From Rhyacichthys aspro (lineage: Eukaryota; Chordata; Actinopteri; Gobiiformes; Rhyacichthyidae), in NCBI GenBank assembly GCA_036850595.1, contig CM072152.1:8017640-8081639 (forward strand): a stretch of 64,000 bases of DNA, in the 5' to 3' direction. Shown here piece after piece: positions 55,601-64,000 of this stretch (its first letter is position 1; the number at the start of each line of letters is the position of its first letter). Both the position numbers and the translations under genes were made by a program. Under the pieces are notes generated by a model. It was not told the origin of the DNA, searched no databases, and saw only the letters and a list, made by a program, of their open reading frames with translations.

Positions 55601-58600
55601 GTTGCCTTATTGTTTTATATTGGAAAACAGTAGTAAATTAAATGCTGGTTCAAACGGTCCAGTCAGTGCGCTGTCCTTGGTGCTGAATGCATCACTTAAG
55701 AGCACTCTATTTGAATCTGGTTTTAACAGTTTAAACACATGATTGCATTCAAATTTAATGTTAAAAATGATTATAATTATGAATCCAAATGAAAAAGGAA
55801 CTAAATAGTCAGAGCTGCATATGGTAAATATCTCATTTATACAAGCGTGCAAGTTTAAGAGATTAAAATAGACTCTCAAAAGGTGAAGAAAAACTATTCT
55901 ACTGATGGACTTAGTTTTACTCAAGAATGTTGGCTTTTGTGTTTAGCTAAGAATGCTAAGAAGCTACATTTATTTGTATAGCATAGTATAGAAGCTGTTT
56001 GTGGATGCTACTTTACTTAAAATGTGTAGCAGTGTGTATACTAATCACATCAGACAGTTCTCAGTTTAACTATCTAACTACCAAAATAATCTTTCCAAAC
56101 AGACTAATGTTTAAACTTCATTAGATGCAAAACAGTAGCTTGTATGTACAGATTTGATTCTCCTCACTGTGGAAAACTATTTATGTTGCAATATTATTTC
56201 AGCTTTGCAGACAGACATACAGGAAGTCTAAAAACTCATTTCAGATTGCACTCGTCTAAAAGCAAGACTCTTAAGTTGGCCCTGAAAGCAAAAACTTGCA
56301 AGAGCAAAAACCCAGAAACCTCACTTGTTAATTATTAATTGTAAAACCCAGAGTGGAGCTGAATTATGAAACACTGTGGTCCGGTGGCCAACAGAGCGCT
56401 GCATTGTGTGAAAAAGTATTACGAGAGCTTAGGGAAATATAAAGGAGATATTAAGAAACATAAATGCAGAAATGGCTGATTTTTTTTCTGACTGTTTTGT
56501 GTTATTCTTTATTTACACCAAGGACGCTTTGTTCTCTTCCGTCGAGAGAAAAAAAACTCCTTGTCATTTCAGTAAATTTTAAAAGAGAACAAAGAACAAT
56601 GAGAGCTTGTCAGAGGCATAAACATTTCCCATCTACTCCCTTATAATCATGACAGCTTCAGTTGTAATAAAAGTCTTGTGTTTATGTGTCACACTGAAGA
56701 AGAAGAAAGGCGCCACAAAGAAACAAAACGATGAGAGTCAGGAGTATATGTAGCATGTATACAGCGGCGGCCATTGAGATTTAGGGTGAGAGTTACTACG
56801 GTAGGGTTCCCTTTAAGTTTCAGCAGCAGGGGCACCCACCATCTTAACATTAAAGGTCATGATACATGGCTGACATTTAGATAATGTTAAAGGGGAATAC
56901 GGGCCAACACAGTATTTTTCCACCGTAGTTCTGTGAGGTGTGGGTAACAAAAGGCTGTGGAGGGCTTATCTTATTTGTGTTAATCATTCTGGAAACATAT
57001 GATGTGGATTTTTGCTTGTTGTCAAGTCACATTGCAATACAAACGTGACTAATCAAAAATAAAACAGGGACCATAGAGTTTGGACAATCCTAAAATGATA
57101 GTAGAGTAGTGTAAAGGCTATTCAAAACTAAGCAAAACACAGTCGATACTTTTGGTAATCTGTGTGGAAAACATTCTATAAGAAAAATGGTACAGAACAC
57201 CAAGTAATAGAGAATGGATTTATTGGGGATCTGTGCTTCCTCATCAAAGACTGTTAAACTGAGATCTGTTTCAAAATAGCAAACAAATGGCAAAAGCTGC
57301 AAACAGTACAATAAGGATAGATATAACCCTATAGATCATTAGATAAGGTGTGATGGCTATACTCTCTTCTCATCTGCTCAAGGTAAACAAGGACTTAGCC
57401 GACGTATTTGAGTAGAACTAATGTCCGTCAGTAGAATATTGACTCAAATGTCTTATTTTCTGTCTTTAATGTAAAAATACTGCTGCATATGTTGATATAT
57501 TTCTTTGATGTCATCACCTGCAGGAGGGTCTGTAAATATTACGATACTGTAGCTATTTTTGAGAACAAATTACAAAATGTTCTGTGTGATGAAAAAAAAA
57601 CTACAAAAAAAAATAAAAATATTAATACCCTAGAGCCATAAAATAACAGCAATTTCCATCTTGTGTCATTACTACTGGCAAACCCTATTTATATGCTAAT
57701 GTTAGAAAGTTAGTTAGAACCATTCCGTTTCTCTAAAATGACTGCTGTGGATGTTCTTTACCAGGTATCCCCACAGCCATGCTGGAACCCACTAGACCAT
57801 TACCCACCCTACCTTCACGACGGACACACTCTACATCCGAACGCAAACCTTCCCGTCCGGCGCGACCCTCTGGCGACAGGCCGGCGCTGCCTGGAAACGG
57901 CAAGCCCAACATCTGCGACGGCAACTTCAACACAGTGGCCTTCTTCAGACGAGAAATGTTTGTCTTCAAGGTAAGCACTGACCAAACTGTTTTCATCTTT
58001 AAAAAGCCAATAATATAAAGGTTTTGTTTTTTTCTACATAACATTCATATGGCTTTTGTGGTGGCGAATAAACAGTTTTCCTCACACACTGTATATTTAA
58101 TTGAAATAAATGGAAAAACTGGATGGTCACAAGTCCAGGAGAAAAGAAATGTGGATCAACTTGTAAGGTTTACAGGAAGATCATTTTTCAAATAGCTCAG
58201 GCTGTTTCAGGGCCAAAGGGACAATGCCATTCCATATCTAAGACAGAAATACACTAAATTTCAGTCTCACCTAAAACATGCAGAGTCCACGTGGCCTGGA
58301 GACTGAACCCATGATCTTCTTTCTGAGAGGATGGAGTACTAACCACTCTGCCACTCCATTAGTGTGGAATGCATTAAAGCTTTGAAATCAGGTGTATTAG
58401 TGCCATTTGTCCAGCCTGCTCCAAGTACTTAGTGAACGCAGCATAACACACAAATACTATAAAAATAAATATTGTAATAGATACTTTAGACCAGAGCATA
58501 AAAGAATCGAAACATACATTTTCCCTTTAAATGGATAAAAGGCTCTTGTAATAGGGACACAAACCCACTGTAGGTTTGTGTTGTGAGTGTAATTACCGGA

Positions 58601-61600
58601 GGTTTGCTCCTACAGACGGTGAGTCATGCGGCTGTGGGCTGCTATATAAAACGGAGCGACACCGGGGGATTGAGATAAGGCTTAATTGAACATTAAGTGG
58701 AGGATGAAGGGCCTGAGTGGCTGTGAGGAGGAACATGGCTCTGTCGCTCCGGACGTGCAAACAGCTTCCACACTGTTAGAACAAAGATTTATGCTTGAGT
58801 TTTCAATAAAAATGTGCACCTTTATAGCCCCTCTGTTTTTAAAAATGCAGCACAACGGCAACAATTTGCAAATGACAAAGCAAAATTGCACTGTATCATG
58901 TTTAATCCTTCCCAAAGTGCCCCAAGAAAGACGTTCCTCAAAGAAAAAGACTTTTACAAATATCAAAATCCCCAAAAAGGATTATTAAGAGTTAAAATAT
59001 TGACTGAATTTGTCCAAACAGACTCCTTAAATACATACAGTAGAGATGATCTGAGTCTGTGTAGATGAAAGAGTCAAGAGTCTGACTCTTTGGCTGATGG
59101 AAAAGGCAGAAAAATCCATTTTGATGCCTCTGATCTTTAAACTGAATGTTGGAGAAGGTCAGAGAGTGTCTGTCTCTCTGTTTGCCTTTTGTCCATGTCT
59201 CTGTTTTTTTTTTTGGTCTGTTCACCTGTCTGCACTCTGATGTTTTTCCTCAAACTTTAGCTTTAATTCTGAAAAGAAAAAAACCCAAAAAAGCTCCACT
59301 TTACCATTTCTTGCTGACCCTGTGGCATTTGCTTTCTGCCTGTCAAGGCCAAACATCACATCACAAAAGTCAAAATATATTAAAATATTATTAACTATAA
59401 TTCTTGGTGATGACCCAGTTGAATGTGTAAATTACATCATGGATGAATGCCAAAATGAACAATAATGGCTTTCCCTTTGTGAATGTGATCTGTACAGTTC
59501 CCTTAATTTGTCTAAAGCTTATTGTGCTTCAGGTAATTTTGCTTCAACACATTCTGTACCAGTTTATTTTCAAGCTGTGCAAACTCAATAAACCTGGCAC
59601 TTTATGTTCTTACATGAAGTGCATTATTATCCCCAACAGATGTACAGATAAAGTCTCCGAAGTAAGCATTTAGTGTTTGCATTTGTAAGACATTAACTAA
59701 ATTGGACATAACACTACTATACAGTCGAAGTGGGAGGAAGGAGCAGCTGCTACAGCTGTGGTGCGTCCATAAGGGATACATGCAGATAATTTAAGCCTTG
59801 GTGTGCTACATGCTGCATATACACTGCATCTCTGTGCATCTATGTTTTAAAGTAGGTCATTACCTGCTGAGCTTCATTTGTGTGTGTGTATGTTGTAGTA
59901 TTGAGGAGTTTTACGTATGGCTTGTGTATTTAGATATTCTATAATGTTAGACTGTTTGTTGTTAATTTATTGCATTTATGTCATACCCACATCCACACAT
60001 ACAACAGTTACAGTTTCACAGGAATAAAGATTATCTTCAAATTACAAGGAAAATTGAGCTTTGAGATTCCAATATTGTTGTCTGTTGAACATGAGACAAA
60101 AGATTAGTGTTACACATGGTCCACAGAGTTCAGAAGGAATTGAGCTTCTATCATACTCAATTACAACAACGTAATGATTTAGATTTGTCAATGTTTATTT
60201 CAGTGTAATCAACTGCAAAAGTTTAAATGCCACAAGATCACACTGAGCTTAGACAGGAGCCAGACAGTAACAATCCTGTCTGTGATACAAAGATTTAAAA
60301 TCAGATGATGAACAAATCACCAACATTTATACAGGCTCTGACTACTCTCGGATATATCAAGCAAGAACACAAAAGTCTGTTTATCTCCACAAATCTTCCT
60401 TATTGATCGCAAAACAAAGCCTACTTCTTTAACTCACGGCCAGGGTTGTGTCGGGACATAAAGGGGGTGTTAAAAGCCAGTGGGTGTTAAAAAGAGACAC
60501 TCATTATGGGATGTTTCCTTGGCAAGAAACACTTCACTGTTTTCTGCTCAAGTGAGGCACATTGATTTGCTTTTTCTGGCCGGGTTCAGACAAGAAAGCG
60601 TTAGTGTCCAATGGATGGGGCCTGATCATTTGAGATGAAATAATATGTGTTTGTAACCCAGTTTGACCAGAACTGTAGCTTCCATTCATTGTTCCTGGAC
60701 TTTCTGGGTAACTTATTCTTCTCAGTCGGTGATCTTCAGCTTTGTGCTGTGTATAGTTATATTTGTTAAAAGTAAGCGGTTATGTTTTGAAATCTGTAGC
60801 ATTTGGAAAGGTTTGCAAAAAATGTGATCAATTTTGCATATTATTGTAGTCACTTTTTAAATATTAGATCACACAATGCTCTTTTTCTTTAGTCTAAATG
60901 TTAGAGTAAAACATGCTGTATTGGTTCATTATTTCTTTCTAATTTGGTTGGTGGTATTTTGGTGTAGACTTTTGTTGTGTGTAGGTGACTGTTTGCATTG
61001 CTACATTTAACCACACTACTTTGGCAAAACTTTTAAGATGCTGCAGATTGTGTTGCAGTTTTAAAGAATGTGACTTTTTTATTTGTTGTTTTGTTTGTTT
61101 TTGTTTTTCCAGTTTAGGAAATCTAATCGCATATTGTTAGAATGATGTCTTGTCAAAAATGATCTGTGAAAAAACAAGACCTTTTAAGCAAAAAGAGACT
61201 GTTCAGCCTTTTATGTCAAGCTTTGTCCAATCACATTATATTGTTAAAATACTGCCTATTGGGGTCTGCTTCATCATTGGAATAAGGGATGCTCCTATAG
61301 GCTGTTTTGTTCTGAACAGTGAGACAGAAGAAAAAAGAATGACATAAAAACCGAAAAGAGAAACAAAGTGAATCTTTGATAAATATACAATTAATTAACA
61401 TGATGTTTAACAAGGTGGGAATAATGGCAGGACGGCATGGTCTAACACAGTACGATATTTACACCAGTATGGAAGCCAGGAGAAAATAGTACATAAAATA
61501 ATGTGATGTGAATACAGTGAGTAAGTGATTTACAGTACAAAGTATCTTTCAGAGACATTAATGCCAAAGTGCTATAATAATAAAATAGCGTGGACAATAG

Positions 61601-63179
61601 CTAAAAACAAAATGAGACCCTCAGTCTTATTAGAATGTATTGTCATTTTTTGTAAAACAGTATTGTGGAGACAGATTCAGAGATTGTGTTCATTCTGTCA
61701 TTTTAAAATAAAATGGATGTGGGACATAGTGTATAAGTGGTTTCTGCGGATGGTCTTGGCGTCTCAGATAAGTCCGTCTATGTGTCTGTCTGGCTGCGAG
61801 TGTGTGTGTGTGTGAGTGTGTGTGTGTGTGTGTGTGTTTGCACCTGTTCCAGAGCTGTGTGTATAATGGTGTGTATTCAGCGGGGACGACGCTTGGCTGT
61901 GTCCTAGATTCACTGAAGCCAAATGATAATGAGCTAAGATTGATGCTTGCCTACCGCTCCTCCTTCTCGCTGTCTTCTACCGTGTCTTCCATTCCTCTTC
62001 TCCAGACGTCACACCCTTTTTGTCCTTCACTTAACTTGCATCATCTTTCTTTTTCCTTATCGCTGTCTGTCGGTGCAGTCCCAAAGCTGGTGTGCCTGTT
62101 CCCTCATTTCTCTTTGTTCGTCACACCTACTTCTCCTGCTACTTTGGAGTAAACAACACTGTGCATTCATTAACTGCAAACACTTTGTCAGGTGTTTGGA
62201 TGAAAAATGTCTTGATTTGTGTGGATGATTTCCAACTGCTGTTTGTGCATCATGGGCTGTATCCGCTGGATTTTAAAAGTGTGAAATATATAAAGCAATA
62301 ACATTCAACAATTAAGGTCTAAGAGAAATGTAGGTATAGGTAACGTTTTCTCTGCACACCCCCAGTTTGGAGGAGCAGACAGGAGCGGTGTCCATGGTTT
62401 AGTTTCTGTGATGTTGCTCCTCTGTGTTTTTTTTTTTTTCAAAGTGGAGATGTGAAAATGAAAAGGTCCCAAGTGCTGTCTGATTTGCAATAGTAATATT
62501 TTTTCACAGATCATAGAATGTTTTGGCACTAGTCCATCCTCAAACAAATGGTTGTTTAGCTCTGAGAAGATGTCCTAAATAGAGAGGGGTCAGTTCATAA
62601 TGCTGAAAAGTGCACAATATATAAATATGAACTGCTAACATAAAAACTAGTGAGAAAGTAAATGACAAAACTATAACTTTAAAAGACAATTGTAAGTGTT
62701 TAACTCTAGGATTAGGGCAGTTTTAAAAATATGTGTATAAAAATGTTATTAACAATTGCCTATTTACTTATACTATTGGTCATGTAGTACAGTAAAAAAC
62801 ATTCTAATCTTGACTGCAGAATTGTAGCAGCCAAATAAAGTAACCCTATAGTATCACCATAAAGCCAAAACATTTTTATGTAAAGCCTAATAATTGAGGT
62901 ATTAAATTCCCAATAGAAAAAAACACTGCCATTTTTCGCACTAATACATCTTGCCCGGGCAAACTTGTATAAGATTTTTGATACATAATTAACTTTCTCT
63001 TGATGCTTAATTGTAATGATTTTGAACTATTTCTCTCCAGGATCGATGGTTTTGGCGTTTACGGAACAACAAGGTCCAGGAAGGGTACCCAATGCAGATC
63101 GACCAGTTTTGGAAGGGCCTACCTCCTCGCATCGACGCTGCTTACGAGAGATCTGATGGCAAATTTGTGTTTTTCAAAG
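14967..63179 (+). CDS. mmp24: mmp24, membrane-type 5 matrix metalloproteinase (5' part, spliced, 3' end outside window)
   Basis: Eight exons join in frame to give about 404 residues; vertebrate MMP24 is about 645, so roughly the last 240 are missing past the window edge. Domain order: signal peptide (about 1-36), propeptide with cysteine switch Cys101 in PRCGVPD, basic furin motif RNKR (114-117), zinc catalytic domain from Tyr118 with HELGHALGLEH at 244-254 and Met262 of the Met-turn, hinge about 290-336, and hemopexin from Cys339. MT-MMPs are furin-activated cell-surface zinc endopeptidases that cut matrix and adhesion proteins; MMP24 is known for neural expression and N-cadherin cleavage. 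MMP24 is preferred over MMP14/15/16 because of the DHPH then RNKRYALTGQKW block, the EPTRPLPTLP hinge and NNKVQEGYPMQI in hemopexin. An MMP16-like paralogue is the main alternative and looks unlikely. Confidence 0.93.
16718..16800. promoter_or_regulatory. Candidate POU/SOX-type enhancer core in intron 1
   Basis: Within about 80 bp there are two octamer sites on opposite strands, ATTTGCAT (16727-16734) and ATGCAAAT (16763-16770), each a perfect POU-factor consensus. CATTGTT SOX-like sequences sit next to them, together with TTAATTA homeobox-like cores. The second octamer is preceded by CATTGATTT, close to a SOX-POU composite. The cluster lies 1.6 kb into intron 1. This is motif evidence only; conservation was not tested. 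Confidence 0.3.
18340..18830. repeat. Degenerate teleost interspersed repeat with tRNA-like end
   Basis: The segment contains 'catgtctttggactgtggga' and, about 320 bp on, 'gtgaggcagaagtgctaacc'. These are fragments of a very common fish repeat whose copies carry a 'gaacccaggacctt' type tail. A further weak copy follows near 18910-18990. Copies are diverged and truncated, and the exact class was not determined. Confidence 0.4.
23188..23776. mobile_element. Long inverted (foldback) repeat, probable MITE
   Basis: The left arm (about 23188-23440) and right arm (about 23510-23776) are imperfect reverse complements over roughly 250 bp each. Matching blocks include 'gcaggtgtgg' with its complement 'ccacacctgc', 'gcaaagtga' with 'tcactttgc', 'ttctaaatcaaat' with 'atttgatttagaa', 'gacaaaaccag' with 'ctggttttgtc', and 'gaccatcaaatg' with 'catttgatggtc'. 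A loop of about 70 bp separates them. There is no coding capacity. The structure fits a foldback-type non-autonomous DNA transposon; a transcript through it could form a long hairpin. Confidence 0.75.
24073..24600. mobile_element. MITE with TAA target duplication, PIF/Harbinger-like
   Basis: Terminal inverted repeats read AGCTGAGGACACACTACA on the left and, complemented at the right, AGCTGGGGACACAATACA. The element is flanked directly by TAA on both sides (24070-24072 and 24601-24603). The 528-bp interior has no transposase. A 3-bp TAA duplication suits the PIF/Harbinger group, but the assignment rests on that and on terminal structure only. Confidence 0.65.
25800..26005. repeat. Short direct-repeat array (about 147-bp period)
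   Basis: 'tttggacaggtttt' followed by 'agtagtttaaagtg' and 'accttatg' at about 25809-25860 recurs in the same orientation and order at about 25957-26005. Smaller echoes of 'tttaaaagt' and 'ggacctt' lie between. It is preceded by an ATTC microsatellite (25738-25758). The wording resembles, in reverse complement, the internal repeats of the hAT-like element at 51.2 kb, so it may be a remnant of that family. Confidence 0.5.
26020..26135. repeat. Teleost interspersed repeat fragment with poly-T
   Basis: The sequence 'ggagagaacccatgg' followed by 'gatatgcagactcctcac' and 'agggatcaaaccacagaccc' matches the layout of a widespread fish repeat also seen in fragments near 18.4 and 58.3 kb. It ends in a run of about 22 T, so the element may have inserted by retrotransposition in the minus orientation, or the T run may be an independent microsatellite. 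Confidence 0.4.
26992..27462. mobile_element. piggyBac-like MITE, copy 2 (decayed)
   Basis: This copy is related to the element at 1977-2590: same orientation, same internal blocks ('ggccaggttgtgtatttt', 'ggcatttaaggggttaaa') and similar ends, with CTCTGGATCCCTG on the left and complemented CCCTTTGGGGTCCC on the right. The left TTAA (26988-26991) is intact; the right one has mutated to ATAA. No coding frame is present. Confidence 0.6.
28130..28210 (-). repeat. tRNA-derived SINE-like fragment
   Basis: On the minus strand there is a B-box match GGTTCAAGTCC (28156-28166) and, about 30 bp upstream of it, an A-box-like TAGCAGAGCACC, the spacing seen in tRNA genes. The surrounding sequence cannot be folded by eye into a complete cloverleaf, so a tRNA-derived repeat is more likely than a functional tRNA. 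Confidence 0.4.
28825..28925. repeat. Dispersed repeat, inverted partner of 4007-4105
   Basis: The blocks 'caaaactggga', 'cagatatttgttggtac' and 'aatgggacag' are the reverse complement, in order, of sequence at 4007-4105. The copies are diverged and no ends could be defined. Confidence 0.5.
32451..32566. repeat. Short inverted repeat (13-bp perfect arms)
   Basis: ATTTGAGGAATCA at 32451-32463 is exactly complementary to TGATTCCTCAAAT at 32554-32566. Between them lie about 90 bp of AT-rich sequence with a run of 12 A. It may be a small MITE or solo palindrome; no target duplication was confirmed. Confidence 0.5.
33811..34013. mobile_element. Probable short MITE
   Basis: The left end 'actacactttgtaacttt' and the complement of the right end 'caacattctgtaacttt' form an imperfect terminal inverted repeat about 200 bp apart. 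Ends of this 'gtaacttt' type are frequent in fish non-autonomous elements. Target duplication is unclear. Confidence 0.35.
34480..34735. repeat. Poly-A / poly-G / poly-C homopolymer tract, likely assembly artefact
   Basis: The tract has 25 A (34480-34504), then 36 G (34512-34547), then C-rich sequence including runs of 39 C (34576-34614) and 19 C (34616-34634). It then steps through runs of G, T, A, G, C, A and T up to about 34735. Long pure G and C runs side by side on one strand, followed by stretched runs of every base, are not typical of natural microsatellites. They suggest low-quality base calling or gap filling. The open frames of Gly/Pro across it are meaningless. Confidence 0.8.
36116..36646. 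mobile_element. MITE with TAA target duplication (family shared with 52.8-54.3 kb)
   Basis: Terminal inverted repeats are TGGTGCATTCATGTGG on the left and CCACATGAATGCACCA on the right, perfect over 16 bp. The element is flanked by TAA on both sides (36113-36115 and 36647-36649). It is 531 bp with no transposase. The 3-bp TAA duplication suits PIF/Harbinger. In reverse complement it aligns along most of its length with 52791-53236 and, over its last half, with about 53980-54308. Confidence 0.8.
36681..37040. mobile_element. MITE with GGGCC termini
   Basis: The left end GGGCCTTGTATTACGAGGAT and the complemented right end GGGCCCTGTACTATAAATCC form imperfect inverted repeats 360 bp apart. The interior also has mirrored 'ggttaaccctgggttt' and 'aacccagggttaac' blocks. 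It sits only 34 bp after the previous MITE. Target duplication is not evident. GGGCC-type ends are common in fish Harbinger-like elements, but the class is uncertain. Confidence 0.5.
37537..37685 (+). CDS. mmp24: mmp24 coding exon 2: propeptide
   Basis: The acceptor is TTGTGCAG and the donor A|GTGAGT; the exon is 149 nt, entering in phase 0 and leaving two bases of codon 94. It encodes the start of the mature propeptide: TWLKTYGYLL, then AMQSAVAAMQRFYGIPVTG, ending in the TIE just before the cysteine switch. These are the peptidoglycan-binding-like helices that pack on the active site in the latent enzyme. No frameshift or stop. Confidence 0.95.
37686..37777 (+). other. mmp24: mmp24 intron 2 (92 bp)
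   Basis: A minimal intron with donor GTGAGT and acceptor GTGAGCAG. Its length is not a multiple of three and it contains stops in the reading frame, so retention would truncate the protein within the propeptide. Confidence 0.9.
37778..37894 (+). CDS. mmp24: mmp24 coding exon 3: cysteine switch and furin site
   Basis: A 117-nt exon (phase 2 in, phase 2 out). It encodes MRRPRCGVPD, in which Cys101 ligates the catalytic zinc to keep the zymogen latent. The basic segment RRQRNKR (111-117) follows, with RNKR fitting the R-X-K-R furin rule, so activation before Tyr118 in the trans-Golgi is expected as in other MT-MMPs. The mature enzyme then begins YALTGQKWRDKKISY. The DHPH linker is MMP24-like. 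Donor is AG|GTATTT. Confidence 0.95.
37895..46098 (+). other. mmp24: mmp24 intron 3 (8.2 kb)
   Basis: Donor GTATTT, acceptor TCCTGCAG. It is mostly unique AT-rich sequence. A short MITE lies at 41.8-42.0 kb and a CCTT microsatellite near 45085-45102. No other gene is seen. Confidence 0.85.
41805..42032. mobile_element. Short MITE with GGCATGGGAC termini
   Basis: GGCATGGGAC at the left end is mirrored by GTCCCATGCC at the right end, 228 bp apart. The interior reads 'gtatgacattttgattgtat' near one end and 'gtataccttgaaaccggct' near the other, a layout common in fish MITEs. Target duplication could not be confirmed by eye. Confidence 0.55.
46099..46198 (+). CDS. mmp24: mmp24 coding exon 4: catalytic domain N-terminal part
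   Basis: A 100-nt exon completing Ser133 and ending in phase 0 at CAG|GTCAGA. It encodes SISNFTPKVGEKDTQ, then AIRQAFNVWQAVTPLSFQ, the first strand and helix A of the metzincin fold. The N-F-T sequon lies at the position where mammalian MMP24 has N-Y-T, so a glycosylation site is probably kept. The frame runs on through intron 4 without a stop. Confidence 0.95.
46199..46288 (+). other. mmp24: mmp24 intron 4 (90 bp, open in frame)
   Basis: Donor GTCAGA and acceptor TCTTGCAG. The intron is exactly 30 codons long and has no stop in the mmp24 frame, so an unspliced message would encode a 30-residue insertion between SFQ and EVPY in the catalytic domain. The insert lacks resemblance to any MMP segment, so normal splicing is the default. 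Confidence 0.9.
46289..46493 (+). CDS. mmp24: mmp24 coding exon 5: structural zinc and calcium region
   Basis: A 205-nt exon, phase 0 in and phase 1 out. It encodes EVPYSEIKNEGKEADIMIFF, which includes the MT-MMP-specific loop, then the FHGDSSPFDGEGGFLAHAYF segment and HFDSDEPW. These carry the structural zinc and calcium ligands of MMP catalytic domains (His and Asp in FHGDSSPFDG, His of LAHAYF, His of THFD). The donor G|GTACCA is weaker than the other donors here. Reading past it meets a stop at 46508-46510. Confidence 0.95.
51201..51563. mobile_element. hAT-like MITE
   Basis: The left end TAGTGGTTCTCAAAC and the complemented right end CAGTGATTCTTAGAC are imperfect inverted repeats of the CAGTGGTTCTCAA type that marks many hAT elements. 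The flanks CTATAGAC and CTATAACA match at 6 of 8 positions, fitting the 8-bp duplication of hAT. The interior carries loosely repeated 'gtccaactaaaa', 'ccaacttaaac' and 'tcaaactaaaac' units and no coding frame. Confidence 0.7.
52791..54308. mobile_element. Composite of two MITE copies of the 36.1-kb family
   Basis: The block opens with CGGTGCATTCATGTGG and closes with CACATGAATGCACCA, the family's terminal repeats. Copy A (52791 to about 53236) matches the reverse complement of 36116-36646 nearly end to end but lacks its last 20-odd bases. Copy B (about 53980-54308) carries only the right half, in the same orientation. About 750 bp of other sequence separates them. Unlike the 36.1-kb copy, the outer flanks (TAA and TTG) do not match, consistent with two separate events or a rearrangement. 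Confidence 0.7.
55369..55530 (+). CDS. mmp24: mmp24 coding exon 6: catalytic zinc site
   Basis: A 162-nt exon, phase 1 in and out. It encodes NDLFLVAVHELGHALGLEHS: His244, His248 and His254 bind the catalytic zinc and Glu245 is the general base of the HExxHxxGxxH motif. It continues SNDPSAIMAPFYQYMDTHNF, with Met262 of the Met-turn, and DDLQGIQKIYG at the end of the catalytic domain. All key residues are intact, so an active protease is predicted. The acceptor CTTTAG is directly followed by GTAATG, so the exon starts GT. Confidence 0.96.
55531..57764 (+). other. mmp24: mmp24 intron 6 (2.2 kb)
   Basis: Donor GTAATA, acceptor TTTACCAG. AT-rich sequence with no mobile element or gene recognised by eye. 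Confidence 0.88.
57765..57970 (+). CDS. mmp24: mmp24 coding exon 7: hinge and start of hemopexin domain
   Basis: A 206-nt exon, phase 1 in and phase 0 out. It encodes the linker MLEPTRPLPTLPSRRTHS, then an Arg/Pro-rich stretch (about 314-332), then KPNICDGNFNTVAFF and REMFVFK. Cys339 is the first cysteine of the hemopexin disulfide; its partner should lie in the last blade beyond the window. EPTRPLPTLP is a strong MMP24 marker. Donor is AAG|GTAAGC. Confidence 0.95.
58291..58358 (-). repeat. tRNA-derived repeat fragment
   Basis: On the minus strand the sequence carries TGGCAGAGTGG (58343-58353), a perfect A-box, and GGTTCAGTCTC (58299-58309), a near B-box, with 33 bp between them. This matches a widespread fish repeat with a tRNA-like head. 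A functional tRNA is unlikely: the B-box deviates and no full acceptor stem was found. Confidence 0.5.
61798..61838. repeat. GT/TG dinucleotide microsatellite
   Basis: About 40 bp of alternating T and G with one interruption (GAG). It lies in intron 7 and is likely to vary in length between individuals. Confidence 0.9.
63041..63179 (+). CDS. mmp24: mmp24 coding exon 8: hemopexin blade 1-2
   Basis: A 139-nt exon, phase 0 in and phase 1 out, donor G|GTAAGA. It encodes DRWFWRLRNNKVQEGYPMQI, then QFWKGLPPRIDAAYERSDGK and FVFFKG. DRWFWR and the following W-K-G-L-P motif are standard hemopexin blade sequence, and NNKVQEGYPMQI points to MMP24 rather than MMP16. It is the last exon found; the remaining blades, stalk, transmembrane helix and tail must lie downstream. 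Confidence 0.95.
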
Positions 63180-64000
63180 GTAAGAAAACAGGAAGTTGCG
63201 AGGACTGTTTAAATAACAGTATTTAGCTTTAAATGCGTCCCAGTGGGGACCTTGTTTTTTTTTTCATCCCTCAGTAATGAGTTATTTAAACAAAATGGGA
63301 CTTAACAGAGCGAGCAGCTAACAGCGTGCGAACAGATGGAGGAAGGTGCTACAAATGAGTAACACACTTTTTGGCGTCACATACAGAGAGTTCAGAAGAA
63401 ACTGCGTTCTTTATGGTGATGGTGTTTGTCATATTTCTTTCACCTCAGAACTTTGCCAAATGTTTGCCTTGAATCCATTTGAGCTCACGCTGACTCAGAA
63501 CAATGATGCTCTTTTAGGTTTAGGTACAGTATGTGCTCACTCAGTGCAAGTAGAGAGAAATTTGAGAAACATTACTGCATTTTTCAAACTGTAAGTAATT
63601 CAGATTCCTCTTAGTTGGACACTATAATGTTGTTGTTATTAATAAATTAATAGATGGTTATGCATTAAAGTAGCCTTGTTTATAAACCTAAACTAGTATA
63701 AACTATTTCAGTCTGAATCAAATTATTATCAGTATCTACCAGACAATGCTAAACAATATTCAATCATATTACATGGTGGTGGTCTGCCTTTTCATTATCT
63801 AAGACTACTGAAAAACATGGATGGTTTAAGGATGCTGATTATATGCGTTGTTAATGATCCACAACCAAACTGAGCATGTGCAAAAAGATGAATTTATTTA
63901 TTCCCTTGCACACTACAAGTTTGGAGCAATAACTAAACCATCTACTGCTGTAAATAGGGCCAGAGAAAATTAGATTTTAAAACACTAACCTACTTTAATA
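63180..64000 (+). other. mmp24: mmp24 intron 8 (5' part)
   Basis: Starts with donor GTAAGA. No acceptor followed by hemopexin-like coding sequence was found before the window ends. Open frames in it (for example 63346-63594) have no family resemblance. Confidence 0.85.

Larger units (their letters stand above)
57971..63040 (+). other. mmp24: mmp24 intron 7 (5.1 kb)
   Basis: Donor GTAAGC, acceptor TCTCTCCAG. It contains a tRNA-related repeat at 58.3 kb and a GT microsatellite near 61800-61838. No other gene is seen. Confidence 0.86.

Noticed and set aside
58291..58358. Functional tRNA gene on the minus strand
   Set aside because: A- and B-box-like sequences are present, but the B-box deviates, no acceptor stem pairs, and the sequence fits a common tRNA-derived repeat.

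Overview
This is a stretch of vertebrate, almost certainly teleost fish, nuclear genome. The sequence is AT-rich, coding exons are short and separated by introns with canonical GT..AG ends, a CpG-rich island sits at the one clear transcription start, and the non-coding DNA is full of short non-autonomous DNA transposons and tRNA-derived repeats of kinds common in fish. No bacterial, viral, CRISPR or rRNA features were seen. The species cannot be named from the window.

One gene is clearly supported: the 5' two-thirds of mmp24 (membrane-type 5 matrix metalloproteinase, MT5-MMP) on the + strand. Eight coding exons were placed at 14967-15098, 37537-37685, 37778-37894, 46099-46198, 46289-46493, 55369-55530, 57765-57970 and 63041-63179. 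They join in one open frame of 1210 nt (403 codons plus one base). The order is signal peptide, propeptide with the PRCGVPD cysteine switch, RNKR furin site, catalytic domain with HELGHALGLEH and the Met-turn, proline/arginine-rich hinge, and the start of the hemopexin domain. The rest of hemopexin, the transmembrane segment and the cytoplasmic tail must lie beyond position 64000.

Layout: 1-14520 is upstream intergenic DNA with no convincing gene. It holds a piggyBac-like MITE, a partly tandem duplicated block at 6.6-8.5 kb and one orphan exon-like segment at 1.4 kb. 14520-15260 is the CpG-rich promoter, 5'UTR and exon 1. Intron 1 is 22.4 kb and carries several MITEs, a 590-bp foldback repeat, a POU/SOX-like motif cluster and a suspicious poly-A/poly-G/poly-C tract at 34.5 kb that looks like an assembly artefact. 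Introns 2 and 4 are tiny (92 and 90 bp); introns 3, 5, 6 and 7 are 8.2, 8.9, 2.2 and 5.1 kb.

I found no previously undescribed multi-gene system. The observations most worth checking are the in-frame, stop-free 90-bp intron 4 inside the catalytic domain, the duplicated and interrupted block at 6.6-8.5 kb, the paired MITE families, and the homopolymer tract.
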